A DNA stretch of 64,000 nucleotides. Source: a virus. Position 1 is the stretch's first letter. Each line of letters opens with the position of its first letter. Positions 1 to 10,380 of this stretch are shown piece after piece. The stretch is from positions 1-64,000 of IMG/VR virus record IMGVR_UViG_3300021379_000425; one strand, 5' to 3'. Position numbers and translations under genes: made by a program. The notes beneath the pieces were generated by a model. That model was not told the origin of the DNA and made no database searches. It was given only the letters and a program-made list of their open reading frames with translations.

Positions 1-3000
1 CTTCCCTAATCCAGTCACTACACCACCAACTAAGGTATTCGTATGGAGTAAGGCTGGTGTACACTATTACAACAACTATAATGACAGTACTAGAAAGCAC
101 ATGACACAAGTTCACTTCAATGGACTTGTAGATGCAATTGACCGTACAAGACCAGCAGGCGCAGTAGGATGGGCTGGTGAAAGATACTCATACCTCAACT
201 CCTTGAGAGTAGGTACAGAAGGATATGGTGCTGGTCTAGGTGCATGGTATCCTAAACTTGGATTCAGCCCATACGGTTCTGCTTCTTCTGCTATGAGTAC
301 ATTTGGACACCTACCACACATTGCACCAATGAAATTAACACCCGAATCACTTGGTCCAATTACCAGCGTAGACGGTAATGATACACTCATTACAACACCT
401 TACGATTGGGATTATAACGATACTTCAACACCTAGCGACTGGGATTTGACATACGGTGCTTACAGTGCTACCGGTATAACATACGGTACAAAGCCGATTC
501 ACTTGCGTAGCACAGATAATGTCACACGCTCACTACATCATCCTCAAGGTGTATTCTCTCGTGGATTCGTAGTGGTATCATACGAAGGTGAACTTGCTCT
601 AATAGCAAAGCATGACCGTGATGGTATCAAGGCTACTGGTGATTGGTTGACTGTTGTATCTAAAACAGGTCAAAGCGTGTCTGCTAGTGATGCAATCAAG
701 TTCGCTGGAACAGCAAGATGGGATGAGCGCATACACAACGCATCAAGATTCGTAGCACCAGCAAACGCTGGTCCAAATGTAGAGGCGTTGATTGTAGATG
801 ATACGGCAACGCCTACTGCCGATGAACCATCTGCTTACACTCTACACGGTAGCGTGTCTGCCGATACAGAACTAGTCAATGCAGAACCATGTTTCGCTAA
901 GACTGGTGATATATTCTTTGATTTGGATGAAAGCCCTGCTAGTATATTCCTTACAAATGATGGCGATGTAGAGCGTAATTTAATTACAGATTATGACAAT
1001 AGTGACGATGTATGGCTTGGACATACCAACGCATACAAATTAGGAAAGCGTTCACCAGCAAAGAACTTCTCAGTAGAGCATGTTGTGTGGAAGCGTATGG
1101 ATGGCGGCAACCTATCCCTACCAGCAGTTAACGCTCGTGGTATGGGTAGTGTACCGTTCATAACAAGAGTAGATAGCGGTACAGCATACGAAACAGGAGA
1201 GAAAATATACGGTATAAACAGATTCTCCTTTGAGACAACTAATAGCGCAATGTTCCCTATCATACAGGCGCAGGAATTATCTCACCCGCAAATAGCAGTA
1301 CAACATCCTATTGAATTGAGAAATGTACTTTCTATACCAAATGAGGAAATGCAATTCGCTGAGGTGCAGGTAGAGGATGACACCGGACAAGTGCATGTAG
1401 TCGAAGGAGGTTCACCGTTTGGTACTATTGTAAGAACATTCAACGCTGTATCCGATAGGAGTGCAGAAGGTCTTGCACCAGCAGTTGCTAACAGTGGTGT
1501 AGAACCTAATATGAAGGTACGCCTACCCGACCCCGATACAATACCGGGTAACATCATTGTACGCAGTGGATTCGACAGACTGCAAGCATATCAAAACGAA
1601 ACAATGGGAAGTGGTGGAATGATTAGACCGCTATCCAAAGACAGTCTCAAACATTTGTTTACTGATGAAACAAAGGGTCCGAGGCTAGGTGGTACATTTG
1701 GTGATGTCAACTGGGAGCATATCAGTCAGTCTGCGACAGGTGAAGCATTCCCCGACCCTACATACAAAGGCTGGGAGACTGCTACTGGACATGCACCACT
1801 TGAGTCATCATATGAACTACATGACCGTACACTATTCTTCCATGTAACAAAGTGTGGTAACACTCACTCTCACCGCTATCCTAACTACTATACTCATTCC
1901 GCTGGTATAACCAGTAACGACTTGACTGCTGTATCATATAGCGGTACAACACTAACAGTCAATGCCAATGTAGACGCAAGCCTGTACGATGAGAGTATAC
2001 AAGACGGCAGGAAGTTCTTGCGTCTGTATGACCCAGTAACAGATAGAGGTGGAGTGGCATCATTCACAGGTATTAGTAGTGCTACATTCATTGGTTGTGT
2101 GGGTGACGCTGACTTTGCAGAATTAATTACTGGTGATATATCAACATTCAAGGTTGTACCGTCATACTACATACCTGCTGGAAGCACACGATTCTTCGCA
2201 TCTCGTAGAATGCGTGACCACGCAGAAGTCAGCGGTAACAGCCCCGACATGGCACATACGCAATACTTCGTAGGAGGTTCCACTGAACTCGGTAACGCAG
2301 TGTTCTCAAGACCGAAAATGACACCTATACCATTACCTCGTATGGGTCATCACTTTGTCAATCCAACAATGGCAGTATTACCGGGTCACTTCGCACACCC
2401 AGCATATCAAGGACTGTATAACAAGCACAGGGCAGTGCGCTCGGCTACTGTGCAATCCGATGAATATACAATCATGGAAGAACAATCACTTACCAACTTG
2501 AAGAGTGATATATCTACAACACTTAACAATGAAATAAATCCACTGGATGGAATAGCAGTTATAGGTTCTCTAAATGCGACCCCAAGTGGTCCGAGTGATA
2601 TACACGGTGGGGCATTTTCATTGATGTTTGAAACAAAGGTGAGATACGATGGATATGGAGTTCTAGCATCAGTTGGTACAGGTGGCACAAATAACTCAAA
2701 CGGTAAGCATATACTGAGCCTAGAGGCTAATGCTACTTACACCTTGAACAACCACTTCCCCGACCCTGCTGAGGTTGGTTCTTATCAAATCATTATACAA
2801 CCAAATATACACAAATCTCAGTTTATAGGATTCCATTCTAACGGTCCAGCAGACGACCTACCCGATGGTACAGTAGAAGAACTGACAAGTCAACAAGTAG
2901 GATTAGTTGTAGGAATAGAATATAGTACAGATAGAGTTGACCTAATATTGGCTGAGGCTACGATGGCTGACACGAGAGGTTGTGAGGTATTCATCAATGA

Positions 3001-6000
3001 ATTAATGATAGACCATGACCCCGATTATGGCAGTCAGTTTACTAACATACCACCATTAATGTTGTACAATCCGTTTGGTGTGCAAGGCACAGAATCTCCT
3101 GCATTTGTGAGGCGAAGTCTCCCGTATCAACCTCAAATGTTTATCGACACAACACCGGGTATGACTACCAATATACCGTGGTGGAGTATAGCACATAGAG
3201 TAGGACCGGATGATAGCACTGCGTATGGTTTTAGGCATTTGACACATCATAAATTTGACAATTATTACGAATTCATTAGAGCAAATGCGGGAAGTATCGC
3301 TACACAAATTACACTAGCGGGATACCCAAGTACCCATCCCGATGTATATTCAAGTATTTTAGAAAATGTTAGCGTGAATCCAGTATGTACTGTGGTGTCT
3401 GTGACTAGCACAACAATCACAGTTGACGATGCGAGAGGATTCCCTAAAGTTCCTTACTACGGTAATAAGTTAGTTTACACCGATGCGAATGGTGTAAGAC
3501 GCACTCACACTTACACTGAAAGAAGTGGATTAGATAGTACAAATATGAACAAACCTAAACTATTCACAATTACAGCAAAGAGTAGTTTTACATCCAATTT
3601 GACTGCTGGTACTAAATTAAGATTAACTCGTGCATATGACAGTAGACCTGCTTTCAATATACTCAAAGATTCACAAGCGAGTATGATTACTAGAGTGCTT
3701 CCACAAATGCTTCAAGGTAGTAGAGATACAAACAGTCTACACTTAGCAGACGCTTTCTTATGTCTATGGCATCCTAATTTGGGAAGACCTCATACATTCT
3801 ATTCCGATGCATCTCGTACATGGTTGAACCCACTTACAGACAGGGCAATCAATAAAGAACCATTGAATTCAATGCCGGAACATTTTGAGACTATACACTA
3901 CCACGATGCTACCTACTATGCAAGCACAGGTCCTTTCGGTATGGAAAGAAAAACACCTCACCCTGTCTACAAGAAAGCGGCTGATGTAGCATCAAACGCC
4001 GTACAATATTCTTCACATGTAGTAGCAACAAAGACAATTACAGTAAACAATGCGTTCTCTATTAGTGACGGTGATAATTTCATACTTGATGGTAGAGTAT
4101 ACACCGTTAACGGTGCGGTCAGCGGTGGAACAACAGTAGTTGTTGATGAAGTACTTCCTAATGAAATCACAAGTGGTTCTTACATATTACTTGGTGGTGA
4201 CGGTACTGCCGCTACAACCGCTACAATCATAGGTACATTTACTGGTGGTTTATCTTCTGCTGAATATACATTTCAAGGAAATGTAACTGGTGATGACGCA
4301 GGAACTAGATATACGATGTTGAACATGTTTTGGCCCTGTGGTTCTCGTGGTGGTCCACAAGTTAGTAGATTAGACGGATATGGTTTTGTTTCAACATCGT
4401 GGAGTAAACCTAGAAATTACAATGTAGGTCCTGTATGGCAAAATGATGGCGGTGGTATTGATATTGCAGGATATGACGGCGATGGCGATGCAGATGATAT
4501 AACAACAAGACCATTTGGATATAGATTTGGACTAAGACAACCGTATAATAAACCACAGTGGTCCACATATGGTGTCCGTTCATTTATCGAGAATGCTGTA
4601 ACATCTACTAACATATCATCCGGTTATCCTCATGGTCCACTGGTTCAGCAAGAAACTGAAACATGGACATACGCTGGTGGCTCAAGTATCTCTAATGCTA
4701 CTTATCCTAATACATATGTCGGTATTATGGAAAGGCAAACTAACTTTAGCGGTATGCTAGGTGTTGACAAGTACGAGTGGCAAGTAAGATACAGTGAAGG
4801 TACAAGATTCACAAGACCATTTGGTTGCCCTGTAAGAACTTTGAGAAACTTTTCAACTGTAATTAGAGATTGGTGGGGCGACCACAATGGTAAGAATCTT
4901 GATATGATAGAGGAAGCAATATCGTATTACCTAGTTGACTGGTGGGGTAACACTCGTGGTGAAGATGTACGCCGACACCCTGTAAGAGCGTTTGGTATAC
5001 GCCCGTCATGGGATGCAGGTGATGTTTACGAATACGATAGAGATAACAATAGAACACCGTATGCTAGATTATACAACAACGGTTCTCCTGTTGTTAACTT
5101 GAAGGGTCTAGTAGATTCATCGGGAGATGTTAGTGTATCTAGTGGATACAATGTACCAAGATTCGGCGGTAGACTGAATAATGCTAACAATAACAACACA
5201 GATATTTTGGTTGATGTATACATGCCTACCAACGCTCACCGTGTAGGTGATGATGGTAATGGTAGAGGATTGAGATACCCCACTGCATTTAACGAAGATA
5301 TACTGACCGACTTAGATAAACCCGTACACACTACTGGTGTTGTACTATCTCATCACACCGCAGAACCTATACTCAATGATGGATTCATTAGAGCAAGAAA
5401 CGATGTACTGCAAGCAGATGAAGTGCCTCGTGGTATCAGTGCAAGGCTCAATATAGCGGAAGATGGACTACTCAAGCCGGAGGCAGTAGTCAGTGACCGC
5501 ACAGAAACAATTAGCGGTGAATCGCCTCACAAGGATGCGGTTAGTAGAAGCAGTCCTCGTATCGGTCTTGATACAGAATATGTAGAGGGCGTAGATGAGA
5601 ATATGATTATCATTAACACGGAGGCACACAGCCTACACGCAGATAGAAATGTAGGTCAGCGTGTAATAATGCAGGGTGGATATACCGCAGGCTCACAGAC
5701 GCTAGGTAATTACGATTTGTCGGCTCTCACCTTTGCTGGTAATCCGCAAGGCGGTGCAATGAAGTTGTCACATACATCCAACTTCAACCCGCTCGGCGGT
5801 ACATACATCGCAGAAACCCGTAACTTCGTAGCACCTATCAGCGACAGTGGATGGGGTGCGTTCACCGATGCAACCTGTGATACAAACCACACATCGGGAT
5901 TAACCGATGGTTCATCAACAAGTGTTAGACACATCACAATGGATTCAACTGCAAAATTAGTAGTGGGTATGACAGTAACAGGAACAGGTATCCCTGCAAG

Positions 6001-6718
6001 TGCTACTGTCGCCGCTATCAACAACGCTACATGCTTTACCCTCAGTGCTGATACTACCGCTACCAACAGCAACACCACTCTTGTATTCGGTCCACCGACA
6101 GGAAAAGGAAGTAACCCATATGCTACATCTACATTCGACTCGTCAAGTAGTCAAACAAACATGGTTGACAAGAGCATCAAGTACATGATGCGCCCTGTCC
6201 GTATGTTAGACAAACACCATGTAGAGATGTTTAGACCTAACAACAATCTACACTCTTCTGCGCCTCAATATGGTAGCAACTACTTCTCCGCTACTGGTGG
6301 TGGAAAGTACGGTATGTATCTATACGAAGTGAGCAACGGTAGAGCAACAGGTGGTGGAACATATGTTAGAAGCACCAGCCCTAATGCTAATCCACCATAC
6401 GCCCCAGCGTATGTAATGAGTATCGGTAACAGTGTGACAGTGCCAATAAGCAAAGGTCCTACAATCATCGGTACGGCAGAAAGTAGTTTCGATAACACTG
6501 TGCTAGATAACGAAATCACTCGTGTTATCATGAGCGAAAATACACTACAACATCACAGGTCGGATGCACCTCGTAGGCGTAGTAGCGTACAAGGTGACAA
6601 AAAGCAAGATAGAATGGATTACAGTGTGAAGCCTAGATTCTCTCAAAGTCTACACCAAAAAGGACATAAAGGGGATGTAGACTACAATTCAAATGACCAT
6701 AGCGGTGATGCCTCATGA
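1..6718 (+). CDS. Giant virion structural protein, partial (N-terminus off window)
   Basis: The frame is open from base 2 with no stop before the ATG at 101, so the gene continues off the left edge and the true start is not visible. At least 2,238 residues are present. The protein is rich in Gly, Ser, Thr, Asn and Tyr with few Cys and no recognisable enzyme motif or membrane segment, as in tail, tail-fibre or adhesin proteins. The last 60 residues are basic and polar and look disordered. The stop overlaps the next gene (ATGA), placing it in the late structural operon that ends at 11383. The exact virion role (tail tip, fibre or surface adhesin) is inferred from size and neighbours only. Confidence 0.75.
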   Translation, partial: FPNPVTTPPTKVFVWSKAGVHYYNNYNDSTRKHMTQVHFNGLVDAIDRTRPAGAVGWAGERYSYLNSLRVGTEGYGAGLGAWYPKLGFSPYGSASSAMSTFGHLPHIAPMKLTPESLGPITSVDGNDTLITTPYDWDYNDTSTPSDWDLTYGAYSATGITYGTKPIHLRSTDNVTRSLHHPQGVFSRGFVVVSYEGELALIAKHDRDGIKATGDWLTVVSKTGQSVSASDAIKFAGTARWDERIHNASRFVAPANAGPNVEALIVDDTATPTADEPSAYTLHGSVSADTELVNAEPCFAKTGDIFFDLDESPASIFLTNDGDVERNLITDYDNSDDVWLGHTNAYKLGKRSPAKNFSVEHVVWKRMDGGNLSLPAVNARGMGSVPFITRVDSGTAYETGEKIYGINRFSFETTNSAMFPIIQAQELSHPQIAVQHPIELRNVLSIPNEEMQFAEVQVEDDTGQVHVVEGGSPFGTIVRTFNAVSDRSAEGLAPAVANSGVEPNMKVRLPDPDTIPGNIIVRSGFDRLQAYQNETMGSGGMIRPLSKDSLKHLFTDETKGPRLGGTFGDVNWEHISQSATGEAFPDPTYKGWETATGHAPLESSYELHDRTLFFHVTKCGNTHSHRYPNYYTHSAGITSNDLTAVSYSGTTLTVNANVDASLYDESIQDGRKFLRLYDPVTDRGGVASFTGISSATFIGCVGDADFAELITGDISTFKVVPSYYIPAGSTRFFASRRMRDHAEVSGNSPDMAHTQYFVGGSTELGNAVFSRPKMTPIPLPRMGHHFVNPTMAVLPGHFAHPAYQGLYNKHRAVRSATVQSDEYTIMEEQSLTNLKSDISTTLNNEINPLDGIAVIGSLNATPSGPSDIHGGAFSLMFETKVRYDGYGVLASVGTGGTNNSNGKHILSLEANATYTLNNHFPDPAEVGSYQIIIQPNIHKSQFIGFHSNGPADDLPDGTVEELTSQQVGLVVGIEYSTDRVDLILAEATMADTRGCEVFINELMIDHDPDYGSQFTNIPPLMLYNPFGVQGTESPAFVRRSLPYQPQMFIDTTPGMTTNIPWWSIAHRVGPDDSTAYGFRHLTHHKFDNYYEFIRANAGSIATQITLAGYPSTHPDVYSSILENVSVNPVCTVVSVTSTTITVDDARGFPKVPYYGNKLVYTDANGVRRTHTYTERSGLDSTNMNKPKLFTITAKSSFTSNLTAGTKLRLTRAYDSRPAFNILKDSQASMITRVLPQMLQGSRDTNSLHLADAFLCLWHPNLGRPHTFYSDASRTWLNPLTDRAINKEPLNSMPEHFETIHYHDATYYASTGPFGMERKTPHPVYKKAADVASNAVQYSSHVVATKTITVNNAFSISDGDNFILDGRVYTVNGAVSGGTTVVVDEVLPNEITSGSYILLGGDGTAATTATIIGTFTGGLSSAEYTFQGNVTGDDAGTRYTMLNMFWPCGSRGGPQVSRLDGYGFVSTSWSKPRNYNVGPVWQNDGGGIDIAGYDGDGDADDITTRPFGYRFGLRQPYNKPQWSTYGVRSFIENAVTSTNISSGYPHGPLVQQETETWTYAGGSSISNATYPNTYVGIMERQTNFSGMLGVDKYEWQVRYSEGTRFTRPFGCPVRTLRNFSTVIRDWWGDHNGKNLDMIEEAISYYLVDWWGNTRGEDVRRHPVRAFGIRPSWDAGDVYEYDRDNNRTPYARLYNNGSPVVNLKGLVDSSGDVSVSSGYNVPRFGGRLNNANNNNTDILVDVYMPTNAHRVGDDGNGRGLRYPTAFNEDILTDLDKPVHTTGVVLSHHTAEPILNDGFIRARNDVLQADEVPRGISARLNIAEDGLLKPEAVVSDRTETISGESPHKDAVSRSSPRIGLDTEYVEGVDENMIIINTEAHSLHADRNVGQRVIMQGGYTAGSQTLGNYDLSALTFAGNPQGGAMKLSHTSNFNPLGGTYIAETRNFVAPISDSGWGAFTDATCDTNHTSGLTDGSSTSVRHITMDSTAKLVVGMTVTGTGIPASATVAAINNATCFTLSADTTATNSNTTLVFGPPTGKGSNPYATSTFDSSSSQTNMVDKSIKYMMRPVRMLDKHHVEMFRPNNNLHSSAPQYGSNYFSATGGGKYGMYLYEVSNGRATGGGTYVRSTSPNANPPYAPAYVMSIGNSVTVPISKGPTIIGTAESSFDNTVLDNEITRVIMSENTLQHHRSDAPRRRSSVQGDKKQDRMDYSVKPRFSQSLHQKGHKGDVDYNSNDHSGDAS

Positions 6719-7050
6719 TAGAATACGATTTTTGTGACTGTTGTACTCCAATGGAAAATGCTTTTGCTTTGATGAAAGCGAAGAGTAAAAAGCCATTCCA
6801 CGGCTACAATCCTAATAAGCATCACAAAAAAGGTGGACTAAGTGCTAAAGGTCGTGCGGCGGCAAAAAGAAAGACTGGTGCAAATCTAAAACCACCAGTC
6901 ACTACAAAACCAAGTAAACTCAAACCCGGCTCAAAGAAGGCAAAGAGGCGAAAGTCATTCTGCGCTCGTATGAGTGGGGTCAAAGGACCGACTTCAAAGA
7001 AGGGTAAATTAACTCCAAAGGGTGCGGCCTTGAAGCGATGGAATTGCTGA
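6715..7050 (+). CDS. Small basic DUF6321-like protein
   Basis: A 111-residue, strongly basic protein. Residues 39-111 carry the pattern GGLSAKGRAAAKR, then SFCARMSG, then a C-terminal ALKRWNC, which I recognise as the DUF6321-type domain common in marine phages; its function is unknown. The N-terminus has a CDCC cluster followed by PMENAFALMK (residues 12-21), a version of the AWxLLK peptide found in several other proteins of this genome. The start overlaps the upstream stop (ATGA). A DNA-binding or virion-packaged role would suit the charge but is inference. Confidence 0.7.
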   Translation: MIEYDFCDCCTPMENAFALMKAKSKKPFHGYNPNKHHKKGGLSAKGRAAAKRKTGANLKPPVTTKPSKLKPGSKKAKRRKSFCARMSGVKGPTSKKGKLTPKGAALKRWNC

Positions 7051-7059
7051 GGCTAGGGT

Positions 7060-8472
7060 ATGTCTGTCATCAAAAACACACGCACAGGGCGATACAGCAC
7101 TGATGCTAATGAAGTGATGACACATGTACGCAAGCCAGTATTTGTAGATAACGCAGTGCATCATGCTAGACTAACACTACAAAAGACCACTAAACCAAAG
7201 GTTGTAATTGAGAACAAAAACTCACGCAATCTACAAGTCATGCCCGAAAGGACATATGAATTAGTTGAGGGAGAGTCTTCTATACAATTGACACACACTG
7301 AAAAGCCGGGTCACACCAGCCTCACCGCCCCTTTCTTTAACGATAATTTAATTTCCAACACTAACAAACCAATGCTAATTTACAATGCTGATGAATCATC
7401 ACAGCGTTTACTACCTCATACAATAGAAAGCAGTTCATTTGGTGTGCTTGCTAACTTGCGTAACTTGAAGGGTAAAACACTCAATGACATTGGATTTACG
7501 GGTAAAAGAGTTAGGCTCGGTCAACCAATTGATGTAGGATTGAGAACAACAGACTTGGCTATGAGATTGGCTGAGTCTATCGAAAGCGGTGCTACTAGCG
7601 TCAATATATCACGCTCACGCAATGTCATCACTGACAAGGCAAGAAAGCATAGTAACCGCTTCGTAGGTACTGACTTCAACAACACCAATTTGATGACCGC
7701 ATTGAGATTCTTGGGTAGACACGACAGTAGAATGTTACTGCTAGATAGATTCGGTAACTTACTGTATGTACCTATCACATTCAGTGAGGCTAACTATGTC
7801 ATAGACAAAGACTTCCGTGTAGGCGGTAAGAGTGAAAACCCAATCGAAAACATTGCTAACAAGGTCACTGTACAAGGTAATCCATTAGCACTCAATGACC
7901 TAGTTATAGTCACTGTCAGTGATGCAGAAGGTCAAACAACGGAAGTAAGAGAGGACTCTTCACCAGTTGTGGATAACACAGTTAGGACCACCAACTCAGC
8001 AAGAAGAGTAGCAAGACAGATACTCAAGGCTAGAGCGTTGACTAAAGGTTCTATCACTAGTGACGGTCACATAGGATTACTAACTTTGAGGCCGGGCATG
8101 TCTGTCAAGTACGATGGTGAGATGAAGGTAGTTACAGAAGTCAAACACATGCCTATGGAGAACCTTAGCAGTTTGACTATGCTAAACCTAGATACGGGCA
8201 TAGAAGGTGTTTTACAGGGCATTACAGAAGGTTCTACAATAGATGCTAACCAAACTAACCCTGCGACATATGTTCAAGTCGTAGAGCAAAATCTCGCACT
8301 ATTTGGAAAAGTTGAATTGCGTATCTCTACTATCATGACCGAGAGGGGAGTACACAACACCGCTTTCCTTATCGGAGGTGTTAAAGGCACTCACGATAGG
8401 GGCAAGATTGGTAAGAGTGGATTACCTATTGGTCTAAACAAGACTGCGGAGGAAGTGACATATGCCGATTAG
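7060..8472 (+). CDS. Putative tail/baseplate hub protein
   Basis: A 470-residue protein without transmembrane segments. The middle and C-terminal parts (an Arg/Ala-rich helix near 305-325, then a short beta domain with RPGMSVKYDGEMKVVTEVKH at about 346-365) resemble the layout of phage hub proteins of the gpD/gp27 type, where a helix precedes an OB-like barrel. It sits between the giant structural protein and small tail-like genes, and its 3' end overlaps the next ORF by 11 bases. Structural role is likely; hub identity is a guess from layout. Confidence 0.45.
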   Translation: MSVIKNTRTGRYSTDANEVMTHVRKPVFVDNAVHHARLTLQKTTKPKVVIENKNSRNLQVMPERTYELVEGESSIQLTHTEKPGHTSLTAPFFNDNLISNTNKPMLIYNADESSQRLLPHTIESSSFGVLANLRNLKGKTLNDIGFTGKRVRLGQPIDVGLRTTDLAMRLAESIESGATSVNISRSRNVITDKARKHSNRFVGTDFNNTNLMTALRFLGRHDSRMLLLDRFGNLLYVPITFSEANYVIDKDFRVGGKSENPIENIANKVTVQGNPLALNDLVIVTVSDAEGQTTEVREDSSPVVDNTVRTTNSARRVARQILKARALTKGSITSDGHIGLLTLRPGMSVKYDGEMKVVTEVKHMPMENLSSLTMLNLDTGIEGVLQGITEGSTIDANQTNPATYVQVVEQNLALFGKVELRISTIMTERGVHNTAFLIGGVKGTHDRGKIGKSGLPIGLNKTAEEVTYAD

Positions 8473-8806
8473 TGACTACATTAGGCGTTTGCTTATCGAA
8501 ACGATAGCCAACAATATCAACGAAGTCATACTGGGCTTTGATGGTACACCAGCCACTAGTGACGATGGTGCGGCAGGTAGACCAGCGGTGACACTTGTTC
8601 CTACTGTGACAATCGTGGATGATACATCGTTAATAGTCGAGGCAACATTACCCTACGATAATTCTTTTAACGAGAAAATAAAAGAAGTATATATTCAATT
8701 TAGAGATACGGCAGAATTTACACCAGTAGCAAGATATACTGTATCTCCTATAACAAAATCAAACTCCAATGAATTGAAAATTCAAATCGCAATTGAGGTG
8801 GCATAA
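8462..8806 (+). CDS. Small tail-associated protein, unknown
   Basis: A 114-residue protein with an N-terminal helix (DYIRRLLIETIANNINEVIL) followed by predicted beta strands. Size and position immediately before the fibre-like gene suggest a connector or baseplate-fibre adaptor. It overlaps the previous gene by 11 bases, and its TAA shares a base with the next ATG (TAATG). No family recognised. Confidence 0.55.
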   Translation: MPISDYIRRLLIETIANNINEVILGFDGTPATSDDGAAGRPAVTLVPTVTIVDDTSLIVEATLPYDNSFNEKIKEVYIQFRDTAEFTPVARYTVSPITKSNSNELKIQIAIEVA

Positions 8807-10380
8807 TGACAGGTAATCCATTATCGGGGCATACGAAGGCAAACGCAGGGTCAATGACTGGCAGTGCAACATTTACAGACGGTCTAACTGACGGTGAACA
8901 CATTGTTAGTCCTACTCTTAGTAACCTGTTAGAAGGGGTTCACGGTAACGGTATCATACTTGAAGAAGATACTGCGAACACTGACAGTGACCGTAACACA
9001 CCGGAAGATTTGCCGGGTGTATGTGAACAAGTCACTAACTCATACACAGTGCGTATAGCAGGTGGACATGTAGTAATTGACGGTGTACTCTACGAGTTTG
9101 CGAATGGACCGGGTTCAAGTGCAGACATAGCGTTAACATCTTCTAGTGCGAACAAAAGAGCATCATATAGCGCACTCTCATCCGGTCAAGAAGTAGCGAT
9201 AGTAATCTATGCTTCTACTGACACAAGCAATGACTGTATCACATGGGAAATGGGTACACCAATCACTACTGCGACCAATGCATACCCTACCACTCCGTCT
9301 GCATTCTTGACCGAACCTAAGAGTTCTTTAGGCGTAAAACAAAGTGTAGTGCTTGCTGTTATGAGAGCAGTATATTCCGCTACTGGTGGAGACTTGAAAC
9401 TCAATTTAAGCGAAAGTAACGACAAGCGTGTGTTTGTTAGACCTGCACCGATGTATCTCACACCAGTAGTAAGCGGTGCGGTAGGTGGCACGACAGGTGT
9501 AACCAACATAGATGCACTACACTCCGGTCAAACTGGAAGTCTTAGCGGTAGTAGATTAGGTGCTATATGGCAATCATACAACGCTGATGGTGGTGCTAAT
9601 TTGTATTACTCAGCAAAAGACAATGGTGGCACAAGACATACTCATCTTCTCGGACCTACATATGTGAATGTATCATCCCCATCCTCTAACCAAACATTCA
9701 CTATGGGTAGTAACAGGATATTTGTTCTCACCCCTTCTACTACAATCAACCTAAACCCAAGCGGTACATTCCCGCAAGGATACATGGTGTTTGTTGATGT
9801 ACCAAGTGGAAGTACAGTAACATTCGATAGCAGTGGTGTCAACACTGCGATAGCATCGGGTACTGGTGCTGTGTTTGCTTATTCGGGTAGCGCATGGAAG
9901 AAGGTATTGTCTAGTGGCGGCGGTGGAGGTATAGCAAGCGTTGTTGCTGATACTACACCTCAATTGGGTGGTGATTTGGATGTCAATGGTAACAAGATAG
10001 TTTCTGCTAGTAGTGGGAATATAGAAATTGAACCGAATGGTACAGGCGATATTATCCTTGATGGTGATGTGAGTATAGACGCAGGACATACATTTAGGGC
10101 TACGACTTTACCAGTAGAGGACATAAACTCCGACCCCAACCCGTTAGTCTTAGACACACACGCTGGTAGGTATTTACTATGTAGTTCAAATATCACGCTT
10201 CCTCCAACTTCAACGCAAGGCGACCAATATTACATTCTAAATGACTCCGGTTCTAGTATTTCCATTCTAAGGAATGGTAACAATATCAACGGGGCGGCAA
10301 GTGATGTAACGCTTACTTCTTACAAAGGTGCTACATGCATCGCCATCGGTTCTAACAACTGGATAGTATTGGGTGTATGA
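8806..10380 (+). CDS. Tail fibre / receptor-binding-like protein
   Basis: A 524-residue Gly/Ser/Thr/Asn-rich protein. The N-terminal region (about 1-200) looks like the conserved attachment part of a fibre. The C-terminal third has the beta-helical fibre phrase LGGDLDVNGNKI followed by NIEIEPNGTGDIILDGD (about 386-425), very common in marine phage tail fibres. The protein ends in a small beta domain. It overlaps the following propeller gene by 8 bases. The fibre role is well supported by sequence style; the receptor is unknown. Confidence 0.65.
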   Translation: MTGNPLSGHTKANAGSMTGSATFTDGLTDGEHIVSPTLSNLLEGVHGNGIILEEDTANTDSDRNTPEDLPGVCEQVTNSYTVRIAGGHVVIDGVLYEFANGPGSSADIALTSSSANKRASYSALSSGQEVAIVIYASTDTSNDCITWEMGTPITTATNAYPTTPSAFLTEPKSSLGVKQSVVLAVMRAVYSATGGDLKLNLSESNDKRVFVRPAPMYLTPVVSGAVGGTTGVTNIDALHSGQTGSLSGSRLGAIWQSYNADGGANLYYSAKDNGGTRHTHLLGPTYVNVSSPSSNQTFTMGSNRIFVLTPSTTINLNPSGTFPQGYMVFVDVPSGSTVTFDSSGVNTAIASGTGAVFAYSGSAWKKVLSSGGGGGIASVVADTTPQLGGDLDVNGNKIVSASSGNIEIEPNGTGDIILDGDVSIDAGHTFRATTLPVEDINSDPNPLVLDTHAGRYLLCSSNITLPPTSTQGDQYYILNDSGSSISILRNGNNINGAASDVTLTSYKGATCIAIGSNNWIVLGV